Assembly: GCA_958298945.1 (NCBI GenBank)
Contig: OY282607.1
Coordinates: 81,247,868-81,311,867, forward strand
From: Atherix ibis
Taxonomy: Eukaryota; Arthropoda; Insecta; Diptera; Athericidae
Reading direction: 5' to 3'
Length of the DNA: 64,000 bases
The notes under the pieces were generated by a model. It was given only the letters and a program-made list of their open reading frames with translations, was not told the origin of the DNA and made no database searches. Positions 21,721 to 33,489 of this stretch are shown here, piece by piece. Numbering within the stretch: the first letter of the stretch is position 1; every line of letters begins with the position of its first letter. Both the position numbers and the translations under genes were made by a program.

Positions 21721-24700
21721 TTAAAATGTTAAGATTTTATTAATTATGTTTTTTTACTTTAGACTTATTTTTTCAATGCGGAAATGCTACAGCATATAGT
21801 GCCTAAAATTTATAGATTGCTAAAAGTCCTTTTCACCTTTCTGTTAATACGTTCTTAAACTATTAATTCACAGTTATTTAATTTAAACATAGGTAATATA
21901 TATAATTTTCGAGTTTCATTTAAATTTTTCCACTAAAACTAAAAACTTTTGACGTGTAGTGTACAAGCATAATGTGATTTACTAAGTCAGTTGTTGATGG
22001 AGTATTTCTGTTTTGGAAATTTCTAAAGATAAACAGCTTAGAACAGTTTTGAAATGTGTCCTAATAAGGATAGTTGTATGGGAATAATTTATCAAGGGGC
22101 GGTATGAGGTATGTTTGTATGTGTGTGTGTGCAGAAGAGGATCTAGCATTCCGTATTGCACCATTCAGTATGAGATTCACAGATTCAATTTTATTGAACT
22201 TTTTTTTCTTTCTCAATTTCATGTTAGCATGAGCTCGTGCTTTGGAAGGTCTACTGCCATAGAACGGGCATGTCGTATGGAAAGGTAAAATACGAGTACT
22301 AACCATTCGCGTAAAGATAAAATAAGAGTTGAGAAACTTGTTTTCTTCTCGAATAATGGTGGCCTACTCTATCTCCAATACAATCCATGTCTGTTAACGA
22401 CTTATGGAGCCGATGAGCCTTACGTGATAAGGATGGGCAATCACAGTCTGTCGCGAGGTTGTTATACATTGTCGCTGTAAAGTGTGTCCTACACACACTC
22501 TGTCTGCTCATCTTTTATGACCGAAAATATTACCATCAATATGGTCTTTAGCTATTCTCCAATTCCAGTTTCAATTCCAGTAAGAGCACCACCGCCTATC
22601 ATTATTGTTGGGATCAACCGTCGTCTGACAAACACACAGGCGGCACCCATACATACATAACCTCATCGGCAATTTAAAATCGTATTACGATCATAAAATC
22701 ACATCTGATCAGGTAGGTAGGTATACTATCCAAAGGCAGGTACATCAGGTCCGTGTCGTAGATTTGGACGAACCTCTTAACTAAGGTAGGTTACTTAGCC
22801 CGCATAGTCGTCCGACCTTAGACTTGGTTGAGTTCCGTTTCTCGTTGTAGATTTATCAATCGAGAAATGGGAATGTTGTTTGTTGCTCTTTTCTCTTTGA
22901 TCACTTTTTATATCGCAGATTATTATATAAAAAAAACCTCTCACCTCTCTTCACCTCTTTGCCAACACTCTTGATGATGAAAATTTCTTTGAATTCTTTT
23001 GATTTTTACTCGTTTCTCTTGCTTATAAGGATTTTTTTCTCGTTTGGACATTTTTTTTCTCTCTACAAACTGATTTCTTTGGGGATTTTTTTTTTTAATT
23101 TTTTTTTCATTACTCCTTTGTCTTCATAATTTAAGATTTTAATTTTTTTTCCTTTCCTTTTATGTCTATTCTACATTTATTTTTCTTATTTCTAAAAAAC
23201 CTGTTTTCCCTTATTCTCTTTCTTTTAAAAGTAAGTTTTTTTCTCTCCATTTGATTTTTGATCATTTATTGTTACTTGTGATGTGGTTTTTTTTTCTTTT
23301 TTTCTCAAGTTTAATTCATTTTTCTCCACTTTATCATAAGCGCTCACTGATCGTCACCTTTGAATAATTTTTTTGAATAAGAAAAAAATTATCTGAAAAG
23401 TTTAGTCACATATTCCAATCGATTGTGAATTAAGTGATTTGTGCTTAAAGGCCATCGGCTATTGACATTAGTTGTCATTTAAAAAAAAAAACTTAAAAAT
23501 TTGAATTATTTCCGTTTTTGGCTCGGCGGTTTATGGTATGGGAATTTCAACTAAAAAAAGTCCTTCAAGGATATTTTTATTATACCAAAAAACAATTTGT
23601 TTTTTTTTTGTGAAATTTCCCGTTAATGACACTGTATGTTTTGATGTAGAATCTTCTTTTCGTTGAATTTTGGACGATGTCTGGGCTAATTACATCTCAT
23701 CGATTTAAGATTTATTTTTATTTTTAAAATGGTAGCAAAAATGGTCATAGTCAAAATATGGTTTTCAAAATATTTTTTTATTGAATTTGTTGTTTAATTT
23801 TAAATAAAAAAAAATCCCTTAGGTGTACTGTGAGATCTTTTCCCAAAGCTATTTCTCTAATCAAGTTTTTTAATGATTTATTTTTTATTAGATTTTAGTT
23901 AAGCACACTCTTAAAAAAACAGGGAATTATTTTATACAATCGCATAGTAGTAACCATTTAATTAATCTTATTTAGTTTTGGTACGAATTTTTTGGTTATA
24001 GAAAAAAAATCCTCTTTTCGAAAGTGGTGGATTGTGTGGATAAAAACAACGAAAAAATGCCAAAACGTTCTATGCCATATCGCCGGAATAAGGAACTTTC
24101 AAAACTGCACCCTCGATAGTTGTTCTGTTATTAATAATGTTGGATAATTTGTCATTATTTGGTTGAGGTATAGACTTATTTGTTAAGAATGTAAATTTTT
24201 TTATCTTAGTCTCTAAAATAAGCAAAAAGATGGTGGTGATGTGATGAGAAAAAAATTTCCTATTTAACGAAATCTTCCAACCGGATTCCAAACAGAAATT
24301 CTGATCGTTCGCTTTCCATATGACCTTTACCGATAGTTCGGATCAGAAATCAAACGAAAATATTCCAGATATGCTGTTACGAAAGATGTTTTACTTTTGT
24401 TCGTTTGTTTGTTTAAAAAGAATGAGAAAACAAATACAAGAATGTCTGGTGGCATTTATTTGATTGTAAAATTCAAATTGATTAATATCCTTTTTGTATG
24501 AAATGTTTTTTGTATAAAAATTTGTCTGAGGAATTTTTTTAAAAACTATGCAGCGTTTTTTTTGTTGGTAGACTAGTATTACCAATTATTTTATAGAGGG
24601 TTGAGTTTTTTTTTCGTTTGTTTCTTTGTATGTAAGGTCCATTAGACATCTAATCAAGAGGCTACTTGATAGCGCCTTGACCATGAAGCCATTGTAAATG

Positions 24701-25283
24701 AGAGTGTTGTTTGGTAAGTAGGATAAAATAGTTAGAATTTTATTAGATATTATGGAACAAATTAGTATAATGTAAAATATTAATAAGAGGAGACTTGGGA
24801 ATGAAGTTGTTAGATCGAGAAGATCGATAATGGGAGGAATTCTAGTCGCAAAGTAATTCTTGGTCACTATAATTACACAATAATCTACAAGACTCGGATC
24901 CCATAAATATCAGATGAGAATTACGCAATATTTGTTCGCCAAAAAAAAAAATCTTTTAAAACTGAAAATGGTAATTTTATTTTTATTTTTTAAGACTGAA
25001 CTTTGAAATGTGTTCGACATATTTTGAGGCAATTTTTAATTGCCAACTACTGAATTTATATAAAAGAAATTTATTATCATGGACAGTGTTCTATTAAAGG
25101 CATGCTTCTCTATATTAAAAATATTTCGTTCGTCTGCAGAGAGGGAGGGGAGGGGCGGTAAGTTCAGTATCAGAAAATCGTACTGTTTTTGTAAGACATT
25201 TCCTATTTTTTTAGTCTTTTTTTTGAGTGTAAAATTCAGATATCATGGTTATCCTAAGAATTTTAATTTTTCCTTGCTGATTT
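21721..25283. other. AT-rich non-coding DNA with a more complex patch at about 22230-22860
   Basis: No gene recognised. The patch 22230-22860 has near-balanced composition and little repetition. It contains a 70-codon minus-strand frame (22511-22299) opening MSRQSVCRTHFTATMYNN, of unknown nature. It might be conserved regulatory DNA or an untranslated exon. 22900-23350 is pyrimidine-rich, dominated by T-runs with CT. Confidence 0.4.
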
Positions 25284-26501
25284 TACCATGTAAATAAGCT
25301 TAAATCCGCTGTTTGGTCATAGATGGCGTTAATGAGCTTATGAAGCTACCATGAGCACGCCATACTTTTTTTTATGAGTTTAACATCTGTCAACATAAAT
25401 CAGTGCACATTGTTAGTAATTTCGTACAACATCATACATTTTTCCTTTGGTAATCATGTCTAGTTTTGTGCCAGAAAAAGAGCATATGCGGGAAGCTCTG
25501 TCTTTCTGCTTCAATTTGAAGAAATCGACTGCCGAATCGCATCGAATGCTTATTGCGGCCTATGGTGACAGTGCTTTATCGGAAACAACGTGCCGAGATT
25601 TTTTTCGTTGGTTCAAAGACGGCAATTGTGACTTGTGGGACAAGAAGCGTGAAAATCGGCTTAGGAAGGTTGAGGACCATCAATTGGAGACTCTTTTGGA
25701 CGAAGACGATACCCAATCGCAAAAAAAGGTCGCGGAGCAATTGGGTGTTACTCAACCAGCCATTTCCATGCGTCTGCGTTCCATGGAGAAGGTTCAAAAG
25801 ATCGGAAAATGGGTGCCGCATGAATTGAATGATAGGCAGATGGAGGGACGCCAAAACACATGCGAAATCTTGCTCGCCAGACAAAAAAGAAAGTCGTTCC
25901 TGCATCGGATTATGACAGGCGATGAAAATTGGATATATTTCGAGAATCCTAAACTCAAGAAATCGTGGGCTGATCCCGATCAACCATCAACATCTTCCCC
26001 AAGTCGAAATCTCTTCGGACGGAAGACGATGCTGTGCGTTTGGTGGGATCAGCAGAGTATCGTCTACTATGAGATGTTGAAACCTGGTGAAACTGTTAAT
26101 GCACCATACTTTGCGTGAAAAAAGGACGGATTATCAACAAAGACATGACAAGCTGATTTTCCTCCACGACAACGCACCATCGCACACGTCAGAAATGGTC
26201 CAAAACTACTTGGAGACACTTAACAGGGAAGTGCTACCCCACCCCGCTTATTCACAAGATCTGTTCCCTTCCGACTACCACCTGTTTTCGCCGATGGGCC
26301 ACGCGCTCGCTGAGCAGCACTTCGATTCTTACGAAGACGTCCGAAAATGGCTTGATGAGTGGTTTGCCTCGAAAGAGAAGGAATTTTTTTTGGCGCGGTA
26401 TCCACAAATTGCCCGAGAGATGGGGAAAATGGTTTTTTTTGACTAAAAAAAAACGTGTTTTTTGTCTAAAAAACAGCGGATTTAAGTTTGTACACTTGGT
26501 A
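25284..26501 (+). mobile_element. Mos1-like (mauritiana-subfamily) mariner, both inverted repeats
   Basis: A 1218-bp element between TA dinucleotides. The ends are inverted repeats: taccatgtaaataagcttaa at 25284 and, inverted, ttaagtttgtacacttggta at 26501, with about 26 nt related and a few differences in the left copy. The interior encodes a transposase closely following the Mos1 pattern. The length is slightly short of Mos1 (about 1.29 kb) because of internal deletions. Flanks are AT-rich non-coding DNA. Confidence 0.93.
25447..26450 (+). pseudogene. Mos1-like mariner transposase
   Basis: Cut-and-paste DDD transposase. The first frame (from 25456, MSSFVPEKEHMREAL) covers the paired-like DNA-binding domain (TAESHRMLIAAYGDSALSE, VTQPAISMRLRSM), the linker WVPHELNDRQMEGRQNTCE, and the start of the catalytic core with the first Asp in IMTGDENWIYF, followed by MLCVWWDQQSIVYYEMLKPG. 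A deletion near 26100-26120 removes roughly a dozen codons and shifts frame. The second frame then gives FLHDNAPSHT and YSQDLFPSDYHLF with the other two Asp, 34 residues apart. A slip in a T8 run near 26385 shifts frame before the C-terminal WRGIHKLPERW. All three catalytic residues survive, but the protein needs three frames. Confidence 0.93.
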
Positions 26502-29054
26502 GCGACCTCTAATGGGAAAAATCACAATATTTTGTATGGAGTATATTTAATTATTAACCACGGTATTCCTTTTTTTCCTAACAGCATTAAAGGAATTCCC
26601 CAATTGTAAGTTATCCGGTATATGTGTATGTACGTTGTATGCATGTGTACATATACGAGAGTCTAATCTATAAATGATATCACGCTATATTAAATGTAGT
26701 TTATCAATGAAATTATATTTAAAAAAAAAAATAACAAAACCACAAAAATATTGTGTGATATGAAAATTTATATTTTTTTCTTATGCAGAATAAACTTTGT
26801 GATAAAAGAAAAACCCAGTTTCGATATTTTTCTAGATAAAAATATAAAGTTTTACAATTTAATAATTTTGAATTTTTTTTTTTAATATTTCTTGCCTTTC
26901 ACATTATCAGGAAATTCAAAAAAAACCACCTATAAAAACTGATAAGTTTCATTCGCATTCAAGCTAATTTACTATTCACAATTACAAACGTACTACACAC
27001 GACGATTAAGTAAAAATTAAAAAAAAAATGTTTACCGCATAACATCGCATCCGATCGCATCCATATTATTATGAATATTATACGTTTAGTCATCCGTTTT
27101 ACGAGAAGCACAACAATAGCTGTTGCGGTCAGAGCCGTTCTCATTGATACAAAGTTGTGAGTAGTATTGTTTTGTTGGTTGTGTAAAATAAAATTAGAGA
27201 CAGCAAAAAAAAATTACACTTTTTCCGTCATTAAAATTAAAGAGAGAATAATAAAGAGAAAAAAATCAATCAATTAAACAAGTTTACCCTTTCCGCGTTG
27301 AATGCATCATGTGCCGGACTCTGCCAACTGTATTCCAATTCCTACTATAAGAATAGGATGGTATGAGTAATAAGTGATTAAACAACGTGCACTATCGAAT
27401 GCGTGAATTGTGAAATATAATCAAATGAAATGAAAAAAATAAAAAATTAAAAAAATATTGAATAAAGTAATTCGAGATTGTGTGGGTGTGCGTATGCTAT
27501 GAAACATATAGTCTTCAAACAACCAACATCGAATAAATAATTCAAATTTATAAAATTAAATAAAAAAAATATTATGGTATTATGTTTTTTTGCTTAAACT
27601 CTTTAGTATTTGTTTTTCTCTTGATTCTTTTTTGGTTGTTTTTGGACATTCTTCTTTGTTGATATTTTTTGCTACTTTTTTTTTGACGGTTTCGTTATAC
27701 AAGTTTGATCAGATGTTGTCCACTGAATTATCCGAGCTATAGTCGTGGGCTGTTAATAATTTCACAGATGCTATATATATGCATGTACATGCATATCCAA
27801 TGCTATAATTGTATGTCTATATTTATCCCATTTATATCAACTTAAAAGAAAATACTCGTATAACAGTTAAGATATTTTTTACTCATTTTTTTCTATGCTC
27901 TTTTGATTATCATATAAATGCGGACATATGTGATATTTTTACGATAAAGAAAAACGAAAAGAAAACCTTTGCAAACAAAGAGTATAACGTAATGTTTACA
28001 TGCATGTGCACATACGAGTATGTACGTACGTACTCGTACTATCAAAAATACTTACGTAGAACACAAACTCGCAACCTTATTTCTATTGCATTCATTGGAT
28101 ATTAAGGTAGTATCGTATTTATATATTCATGTATGCATATGTGTACATATTAGGTATATAGTATATTAACGATTGTGTTGATTTAATAACTCAACTTGGC
28201 TTAATAAGACTCGTACGAGCGCATGTACGCAAGCCTGATTAACTGACCATAAACAGGGTGTGTACATTCGTGTGTGGGTGGCTGGTTGGTTGGTTGGTTT
28301 GGTTTTGAGGTTAGATTACTTTGTCTGTTTTTATTCATAATATTTTTCTTAATCGTTATTCTATTTTTGTTTTTATAGTACATATTATATTTACTATTTT
28401 TTTTATTATTGACATTATACGTGTATCTATGCATATTGTTTTTTTGTTGAAAAAGAATAAATCAAATAATATTTTCTTTTAAACATTTTCCATTTTTTGA
28501 TTTATTATTACAATTACAAAAAAAAAAACGGTTATGTTATTTTAACTCGCTATAGACAAGTATTAATGGTATAGGAAAATATTTTGTTCTTTCATCAAAA
28601 TTAATAAAATCTATTTTATTTATATATCTTTTGAATAATTCAAACTTTTTCTTACAGAAAATAATTTTTCCATTATATTTATGTTTTTTTTTCTTTCAAA
28701 AGTTATTTTTTTTTAATAAATTCAACAATAATAATAATATTTTTCTTAGATTTTTTTTATATGGTAAATATTGAAGGTAAAAATTGCAAATTTTTCATAA
28801 TAAAAAAAAACAATAAAAAAATACGATGTTATTTTTTTTGTATTATTCGCTTTTATTTGTAAAGTATTTATAAAGATATTTATTTTGATTCATAATTTTA
28901 ATATTATATTTGAAAAAAGAACATCCTGTGCTGTGCCAATTTTTTATGGATCTCAAATAGGGGAGTCCTATTTTTAATCTATTAACATTTTACCTTCTCT
29001 GTTGACTTAAGAAGATTGATTATATTGAAGTTTCTGTAACAACAAATTTATAAC
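26502..29054. other. AT-rich non-coding DNA
   Basis: No gene recognised. Tracts around 27290-27380 and 27700-28280 are of higher complexity, with several TACGAGT/ACTCGTA motifs (about 27855, 28015, 28032 and 28209) and a short GGTT tandem at about 28279-28299. Frames up to 98 codons are low-complexity. Confidence 0.5.
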
Positions 29055-29260
29055 TCTTAGAAGGGAAAATTTCCCCTTTTTTTTTGTCCGTCTGACCGTG
29101 TAATATATGCACAAGCATGTACGAATTTCGCTCGTGCATACAATTGTGCAGGTTTGCGACAAAAATTTTTTTTCAAATTTCACAAGTAGTCTAATCATAG
29201 TGTAATCGCTTGAATGAATATCTGCAAAATGATTAATCGTAATACACGAGCAATTTACGC
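29055..29260 (+). repeat. dispersed repeat, copy 1 (GTACGAATTTCGCTCGTGCA family)
   Basis: Contains a segment beginning gggaaaatttcccct, then gtacgaatttcgctcgtgca, caattgtgcaggtt, cacaagtagtcta and atcgcttgaatga. The same order occurs at 33313-33455, and a shorter form at 34235-34305. In this and the third copy the central phrase is preceded by a partly complementary stretch (gcac.agcatgtacg...cgtgc), so a short hairpin can form. The origin is unknown. Confidence 0.6.
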
Positions 29261-30042
29261 GAACAAAAAGATATTTTCACATGTTGAAATATATTTTTGA
29301 TCGTGCTATGGTGAATAGTTTGTTTTATTGGTGAATTCTCTAATTTGTCGATGCTGTTATTTTATTTACTTTGAATTATGAATGAAGTTTTCACATTCAT
29401 TTATTTATTATTTGATTATTTCAGAACGTTTATTTATTTTAGTAAACATTTTATATTTTATGTTAGTATTTAATTCAATATAAACACTACGCTAGTTTTT
29501 GTTATTATTTTAAAATTTTCATTAGGTAACCTACACTTTGGACAAATCAATATACCTTTAAATTATAAATAATATATACTAAAGTTATAAATAAAATAAA
29601 ATTTATCATATATAAAATTAAAACGAATGAATGAAATGCAGGCACAGAGTAAATATTGAAACTATTAAAAGTGAAAATAAACGACAGTGCAAATATATGT
29701 ATGAGCACGAACGATTAAATCAAGTATAGAGGTTCGCCCAATTTCGCCATATCTTTGCTTGCCACGAGCAAAAATTGCTCGTCCACGAGAAAAAATCGTT
29801 CAATCGCACGATCAGTGTAATATACTGGCGGGCTATTCGTAGTATTAAACGATTTGACAGTGAACCATTAATTCATGGTGTAATCTAAGCTTAACGCTGA
29901 TAATAATTCTTTTTTTAAAGGATTTTCTCACGAGTATATTTCATTTATTGGTGGGAAATTTCGATATAACAGTTAAAATTGACCCAATTTTTAATGCCAA
30001 TACCTAGTGGTATTTAATAATTTTTAATTGATAATTATTTTG
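29261..30042. other. AT-rich non-coding DNA
   Basis: No gene recognised. At 29767-29785 acgagcaaaaattgctcgt is a short inverted repeat in a patch of higher complexity (29730-29860). Confidence 0.5.
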
Positions 30043-30043
30043 A

Positions 30044-30242
30044 GCAGTCAAAAATAATTTAAAAATTTGGAGAAGGTACAGTGCAAGCTACCCACCCAGA
30101 CCCTATAATACCAAACGACCTCATCACCGTCAATTCAAGAATCATCGCCATCAACAACAGCGACTTGAGCGACAACTGCAAGAAGTGGCCAATATATTCT
30201 TTGTCTCCCATAGACACTTGTCGCCAGAATTGCATATTTTGT
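30044..30242 (+). other. candidate host exon or conserved non-coding block
   Basis: A sharply G+C-richer block (30080-30240) in AT-rich DNA, not similar to any transposon here. Two plus-strand frames are open across it. One reads HHRQFKNHRHQQQRLERQLQ, then EVANIFFVSHRHLSPELHIL and a stop at 30242. The other reads THPDPIIPNDLITVNSRIIA, then INNSDLSDNCKKWPIYSL, and stops slightly later. A possible splice acceptor (tgagcag, 30041-30047) lies upstream, and a GT (gaaggtacag) lies inside. I cannot choose between coding and regulatory. Confidence 0.25.
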
Positions 30243-31847
30243 AGCTTGTACTCATAGCTTCAGCTGCATTCGATGTAGCTCTCTTTGTATTATTCTTTGT
30301 AAATTTTGTATGCTGTGATCATTACTGCTTAGGATTTATTTATTTCTATTTATTTTCTTTTTTTTTTAAATTTTTTTTCTCCATTTTTATAATTCATTTT
30401 TTTTCCTCTTTTTTGCATTGAACTAAATGCAAAGAATTAGAAAAAGAAGAAATGAGAAAAAAGACGAAACAAAATATAGTTGTTGTGGATTTGTGGTTCC
30501 ACAAAAAAAAAAATTTCAACTTAATATGAGAAAAATTAAATTCTCTATTTTACTCAAAGAATATATTCGTTTATTCAAACACACGCCAATACGTATGAGC
30601 GTATTGATGTAGGCTCTTGTGTATTTAGATACGAGCATGGCTATACCACAATAGTGGACTGTAAATAGATCCCCACCAACAATTTAACATGCGATCATCT
30701 CGCCAATGGACATTACTACAAGGCATAAAGAGCGTGTTACTCCACTTCACGCTACTCTACTCCATTCCATGCTCTCATATTCTATCCGCGTTGCGAGGTA
30801 CTCGTACGTTAACGTAAATGAAGAGTTGTCGGGTCAGTTTTTTGCTATATTCTGTTGTTGTTTTTTTTTGTTTGGAAGATTTTTTCTCTGTTTCTTCTTC
30901 TTCTTCTTCGTCTTCATTTTCAGTTTTTTGTTGTTGTGCTCTTATTGTTATTATGTTGTAAGCAGTATCCATTTACGTTACTATCGTGCGTAAATTCTCG
31001 GATTTTTTTTTTACTACACTCGCTTTAACCTTTTTTTTGGTGATGGTTTTTTTTTATCACTCTTACAAAGTTCTATTTGAGCGATTCAAAACAAACAGAA
31101 AAAAAAACTATGTAAAAAAAGTGGAATTCTTATTCTTTTCTGATTCGATCAGGTTTTTTTGTTTAGTTTTCTCATACTACACGATTTTAGTTCTCTTTCT
31201 ACCATTTTCGGGTACATTTAGCTCGATCCTTGTTCTTCAGTATACATATAGAGAAAAAATATATTGCACATATGGTTTTTTTTATATAGCGTATGTACAC
31301 AGATTCCTTTGAGCATACCATAAAGATACACACCGTGCGTACTCTTCAAAAAAAATAGTTTTTTCTTTCATTAAATTTTTGGAATTTTTTTTATCTCTTC
31401 TTTAGGCTTCTCTCTTAAGTATAAGATTTTTGCTGTAGCACGACAATTACGATCCAAGGGATACAAGGGATGTTAAGGATTTTCCGGGAAAATTATTTTT
31501 TGTAAATGTTTTTTTTTGTCTATTTGTAAATATTGTTTTTTTTTAGGATTTTGCTTCTGTAAATGTTTCAATTAGCAGTTTTGAATTCAAGTCTTATAAG
31601 AATTTGTTTGATAATTTTTTTTATTTAATAGAAACTTTTGTTTCTATAGCAAGTTAAAATAACATTATCATTATAAAAGAAAACAAATAATTTTAATCTA
31701 AGCCGATGTGATTAAAGTGTGCTAATGCACTACAGTATACACTATAATAAAGTTGCCATTATTTTCTCTGAGTTTGAATAATTTATCTTTCATTGGAATA
31801 GAAAAACTCAAGGTGTTAAACTAATTACTGGGCATCATATATACTCG
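30243..31847. other. AT/T-rich non-coding DNA
   Basis: No gene recognised. Contains a TTC microsatellite (about 30891-30911), many poly-T runs and a higher-complexity patch at 30600-30830. The long frames here (95 and 108 codons) are products of T-runs (Phe/Leu-rich). Confidence 0.5.
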
Positions 31848-32157
31848 TAGCTATTATCATCTTCAAAAGATACTCTATAACCCACAAAAAAAATTGTAAA
31901 TTAACAAGTTATGATTCTTTCAAAACCTACAGTTTTTTAGTGTTGTTAGATACATTTTATACGGTAAATTTCAAAAGTTGAAGACTAGAAATATTCAATC
32001 AAGTCCTATTAAATATGTAGTAAAACTGAAAACAAGAAAATTTTATTAAATTTTAATTATTGTTATTAATTGCTCAAAAAGAAATGAAAAAAATCAAATA
32101 AAATTGAAATATGGCAACATTTACATGTCGCACAGTCGACAAATATTTAAATTTTAC
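31848..32157 (+). repeat. long direct repeat, left copy
   Basis: About 310 bp, nearly identical to 32950-33291 (shared: aacaagttatgattctttca, aaaagttgaagactagaaat, atgtcgcacagtcgacaaat). The right copy carries two short insertions (about 33110-33123 and 33135-33141) and a 1-nt loss after atggcaac. The repeats bracket the irritans-type mariner. The left copy ends tttacaga, where it joins the transposase coding sequence. Confidence 0.9.
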
Positions 32158-32887
32158 AGAAAAATTGTCTGTGAAAAAAATTTCGGCAAGATGGGTGCCG
32201 CGTTTGCTCTCAGAGGAGAATAAGCGTAATCGTGTAGTGGACTCTGACGCTATGTTGGCACTCTTTCATCGCAATCCTGCCGAATTCCTTCGTCGATATG
32301 TCACTGTGGACGAAACCTGGATACACTACTACACTCCAGAAACGAAGAGACAGTCATCACAGTGGATTTTCAAGGGTGAACGGGCTCCGAAGAAGGCAAA
32401 AACTGTGCCATCGGCCGGCAAGGTGATGGCCACGGTCTTTTGGGATTCGCAGGGCATCATTTTTATCGACTACTTGGAAAAAGGAAAAACAATAACAGGA
32501 GCGTATTACGCGTCGTTATTGCAACGGTTGAGCGAGGAAATCAAAGAGAACCGCCCCCATCTGAAGAAGAAACAAATCCTCTTGCATCAGGACAATGCGC
32601 GTGTGCACACCTGCGCTGTTTCCATGGCCAAAATTGTGGAATTGAGAATGGAATTGTTGCAGCATCCCGCTTATTCACCAGATTTGGCCCCGAGTGACTA
32701 TTTTCTTTTCCCCAATCTGAAGAAATGGCTTGGCGGACGACGGTTCACTTCCAACGAGGACGTCATTGCTCAAACGGATGAGTATTTTGCAGAACTTCCG
32801 AAGTCCTACTTTTTGGACGGGATAAAAATTTTGGAAAAACGGTTGGAAAAGTGTATAGAGCTAAAAAGAGATTATGTTGAAAATTAA
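32111..32887 (+). CDS. irritans-type mariner transposase, N-terminally truncated but open (258 codons)
   Basis: Catalytic two-thirds of a mariner transposase with an uninterrupted frame to its natural-looking stop. The first 16-17 residues (MATFTCRTVDKYLNF) come from the flanking direct repeat. Transposase similarity starts about KLSVKKISARWVPRLL. Catalytic residues are all present: YVTVDETW (first Asp), LLHQDNARVHT (second) and YSPDLAPSDYFLF (third), with 34 residues between the last two. VMATVFWDSQGIIFIDYLEKG and the C-terminal KCIELKRDYVE match the irritans (Himar-like) subfamily. The helix-turn-helix region that binds the inverted repeats is absent, so it could not transpose normally. Full-length relatives are about 345 residues. 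Downstream, 32888-32949 is the 3' UTR, ending gttattgaacgacctt, perhaps the inverted-repeat end. Expression is unknown. Confidence 0.85.
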   Translation: MATFTCRTVDKYLNFTEKLSVKKISARWVPRLLSEENKRNRVVDSDAMLALFHRNPAEFLRRYVTVDETWIHYYTPETKRQSSQWIFKGERAPKKAKTVPSAGKVMATVFWDSQGIIFIDYLEKGKTITGAYYASLLQRLSEEIKENRPHLKKKQILLHQDNARVHTCAVSMAKIVELRMELLQHPAYSPDLAPSDYFLFPNLKKWLGGRRFTSNEDVIAQTDEYFAELPKSYFLDGIKILEKRLEKCIELKRDYVEN

Positions 32888-32949
32888 AAATTTTTTTTTT
32901 AAAAAAACAGTTTTTTTCCATCTTTTTCTAAGGAGTTATTGAACGACCT

Positions 32950-33291
32950 TCGTAGCTATTTTCATCTTCAAGAGATACTCTATTACCTACAAAAAAATGT
33001 GGAAATTAACAAGTTATGATTCTTTCAAAACCTACAGTTTTTTAGGGTTGTTAGATACATTTTATATGGTAAATTTCAAAAGTTGAAGACTAGAAATATT
33101 CAATTAAGTTGAATACTTGCATCAAGTCCTATTAACATTTAAATATGTAGTAAAACTGAAAACAAGAAAATTTTATTAAATTTTAATTATTGTTATTAAT
33201 TGCTCAAAAAGAAATGAAAAAAATCAAATTAAATTGAAATATGGCAACTTTACATGTCGCACAGTCGACAAATATTTAAATTTTACAGAAT
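32950..33291 (+). repeat. long direct repeat, right copy
   Basis: Second copy of the block at 31848-32157, starting cgtagctatt right after the mariner 3' end. It continues beyond the shared part as atgttttttctattatataa, and a related piece of that continuation (acagaatgttttctctatga) recurs at 34085-34104. Confidence 0.9.
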
Positions 33292-33304
33292 GTTTTTTCT
33301 ATTA

Positions 33305-33480
33305 TATAAATTATATGTACGAATTTCGCTCGTGCAGGTTCGAAATTTGCTCGTGCATCCAATTGTGCAGGTTCGTGGTAAAAAAAATTTACAAATTTTA
33401 CAAGCAGTATAGTCATAGTGTTATCGCTTGAATGAACATTTGCAAGAATAATTAATCGACAAATATTTAAATTATTTATT
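33305..33480 (+). repeat. dispersed repeat, copy 2 (GTACGAATTTCGCTCGTGCA family)
   Basis: Same order of blocks as 29119-29245: gtacgaatttcgctcgtgca, tcgtgcatccaattgtgcag, ttacaagcagtatagtcata and atcgcttgaatga. Here the central phrase is partly duplicated (ttcgaaatttgctcgtgca). Confidence 0.6.
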
Positions 33481-33489
33481 CTTTAAATG

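Noticed and set aside
30706..31312. Phe/Leu-rich membrane-protein-like frames
   Set aside because: They arise from poly-T and TTC runs; composition alone explains them.
32111..32887. A host SETMAR-like gene
   Set aside because: The frame is the catalytic part of an irritans-type mariner with a repeat-derived start; there is no SET domain, intron structure or conservation evidence.
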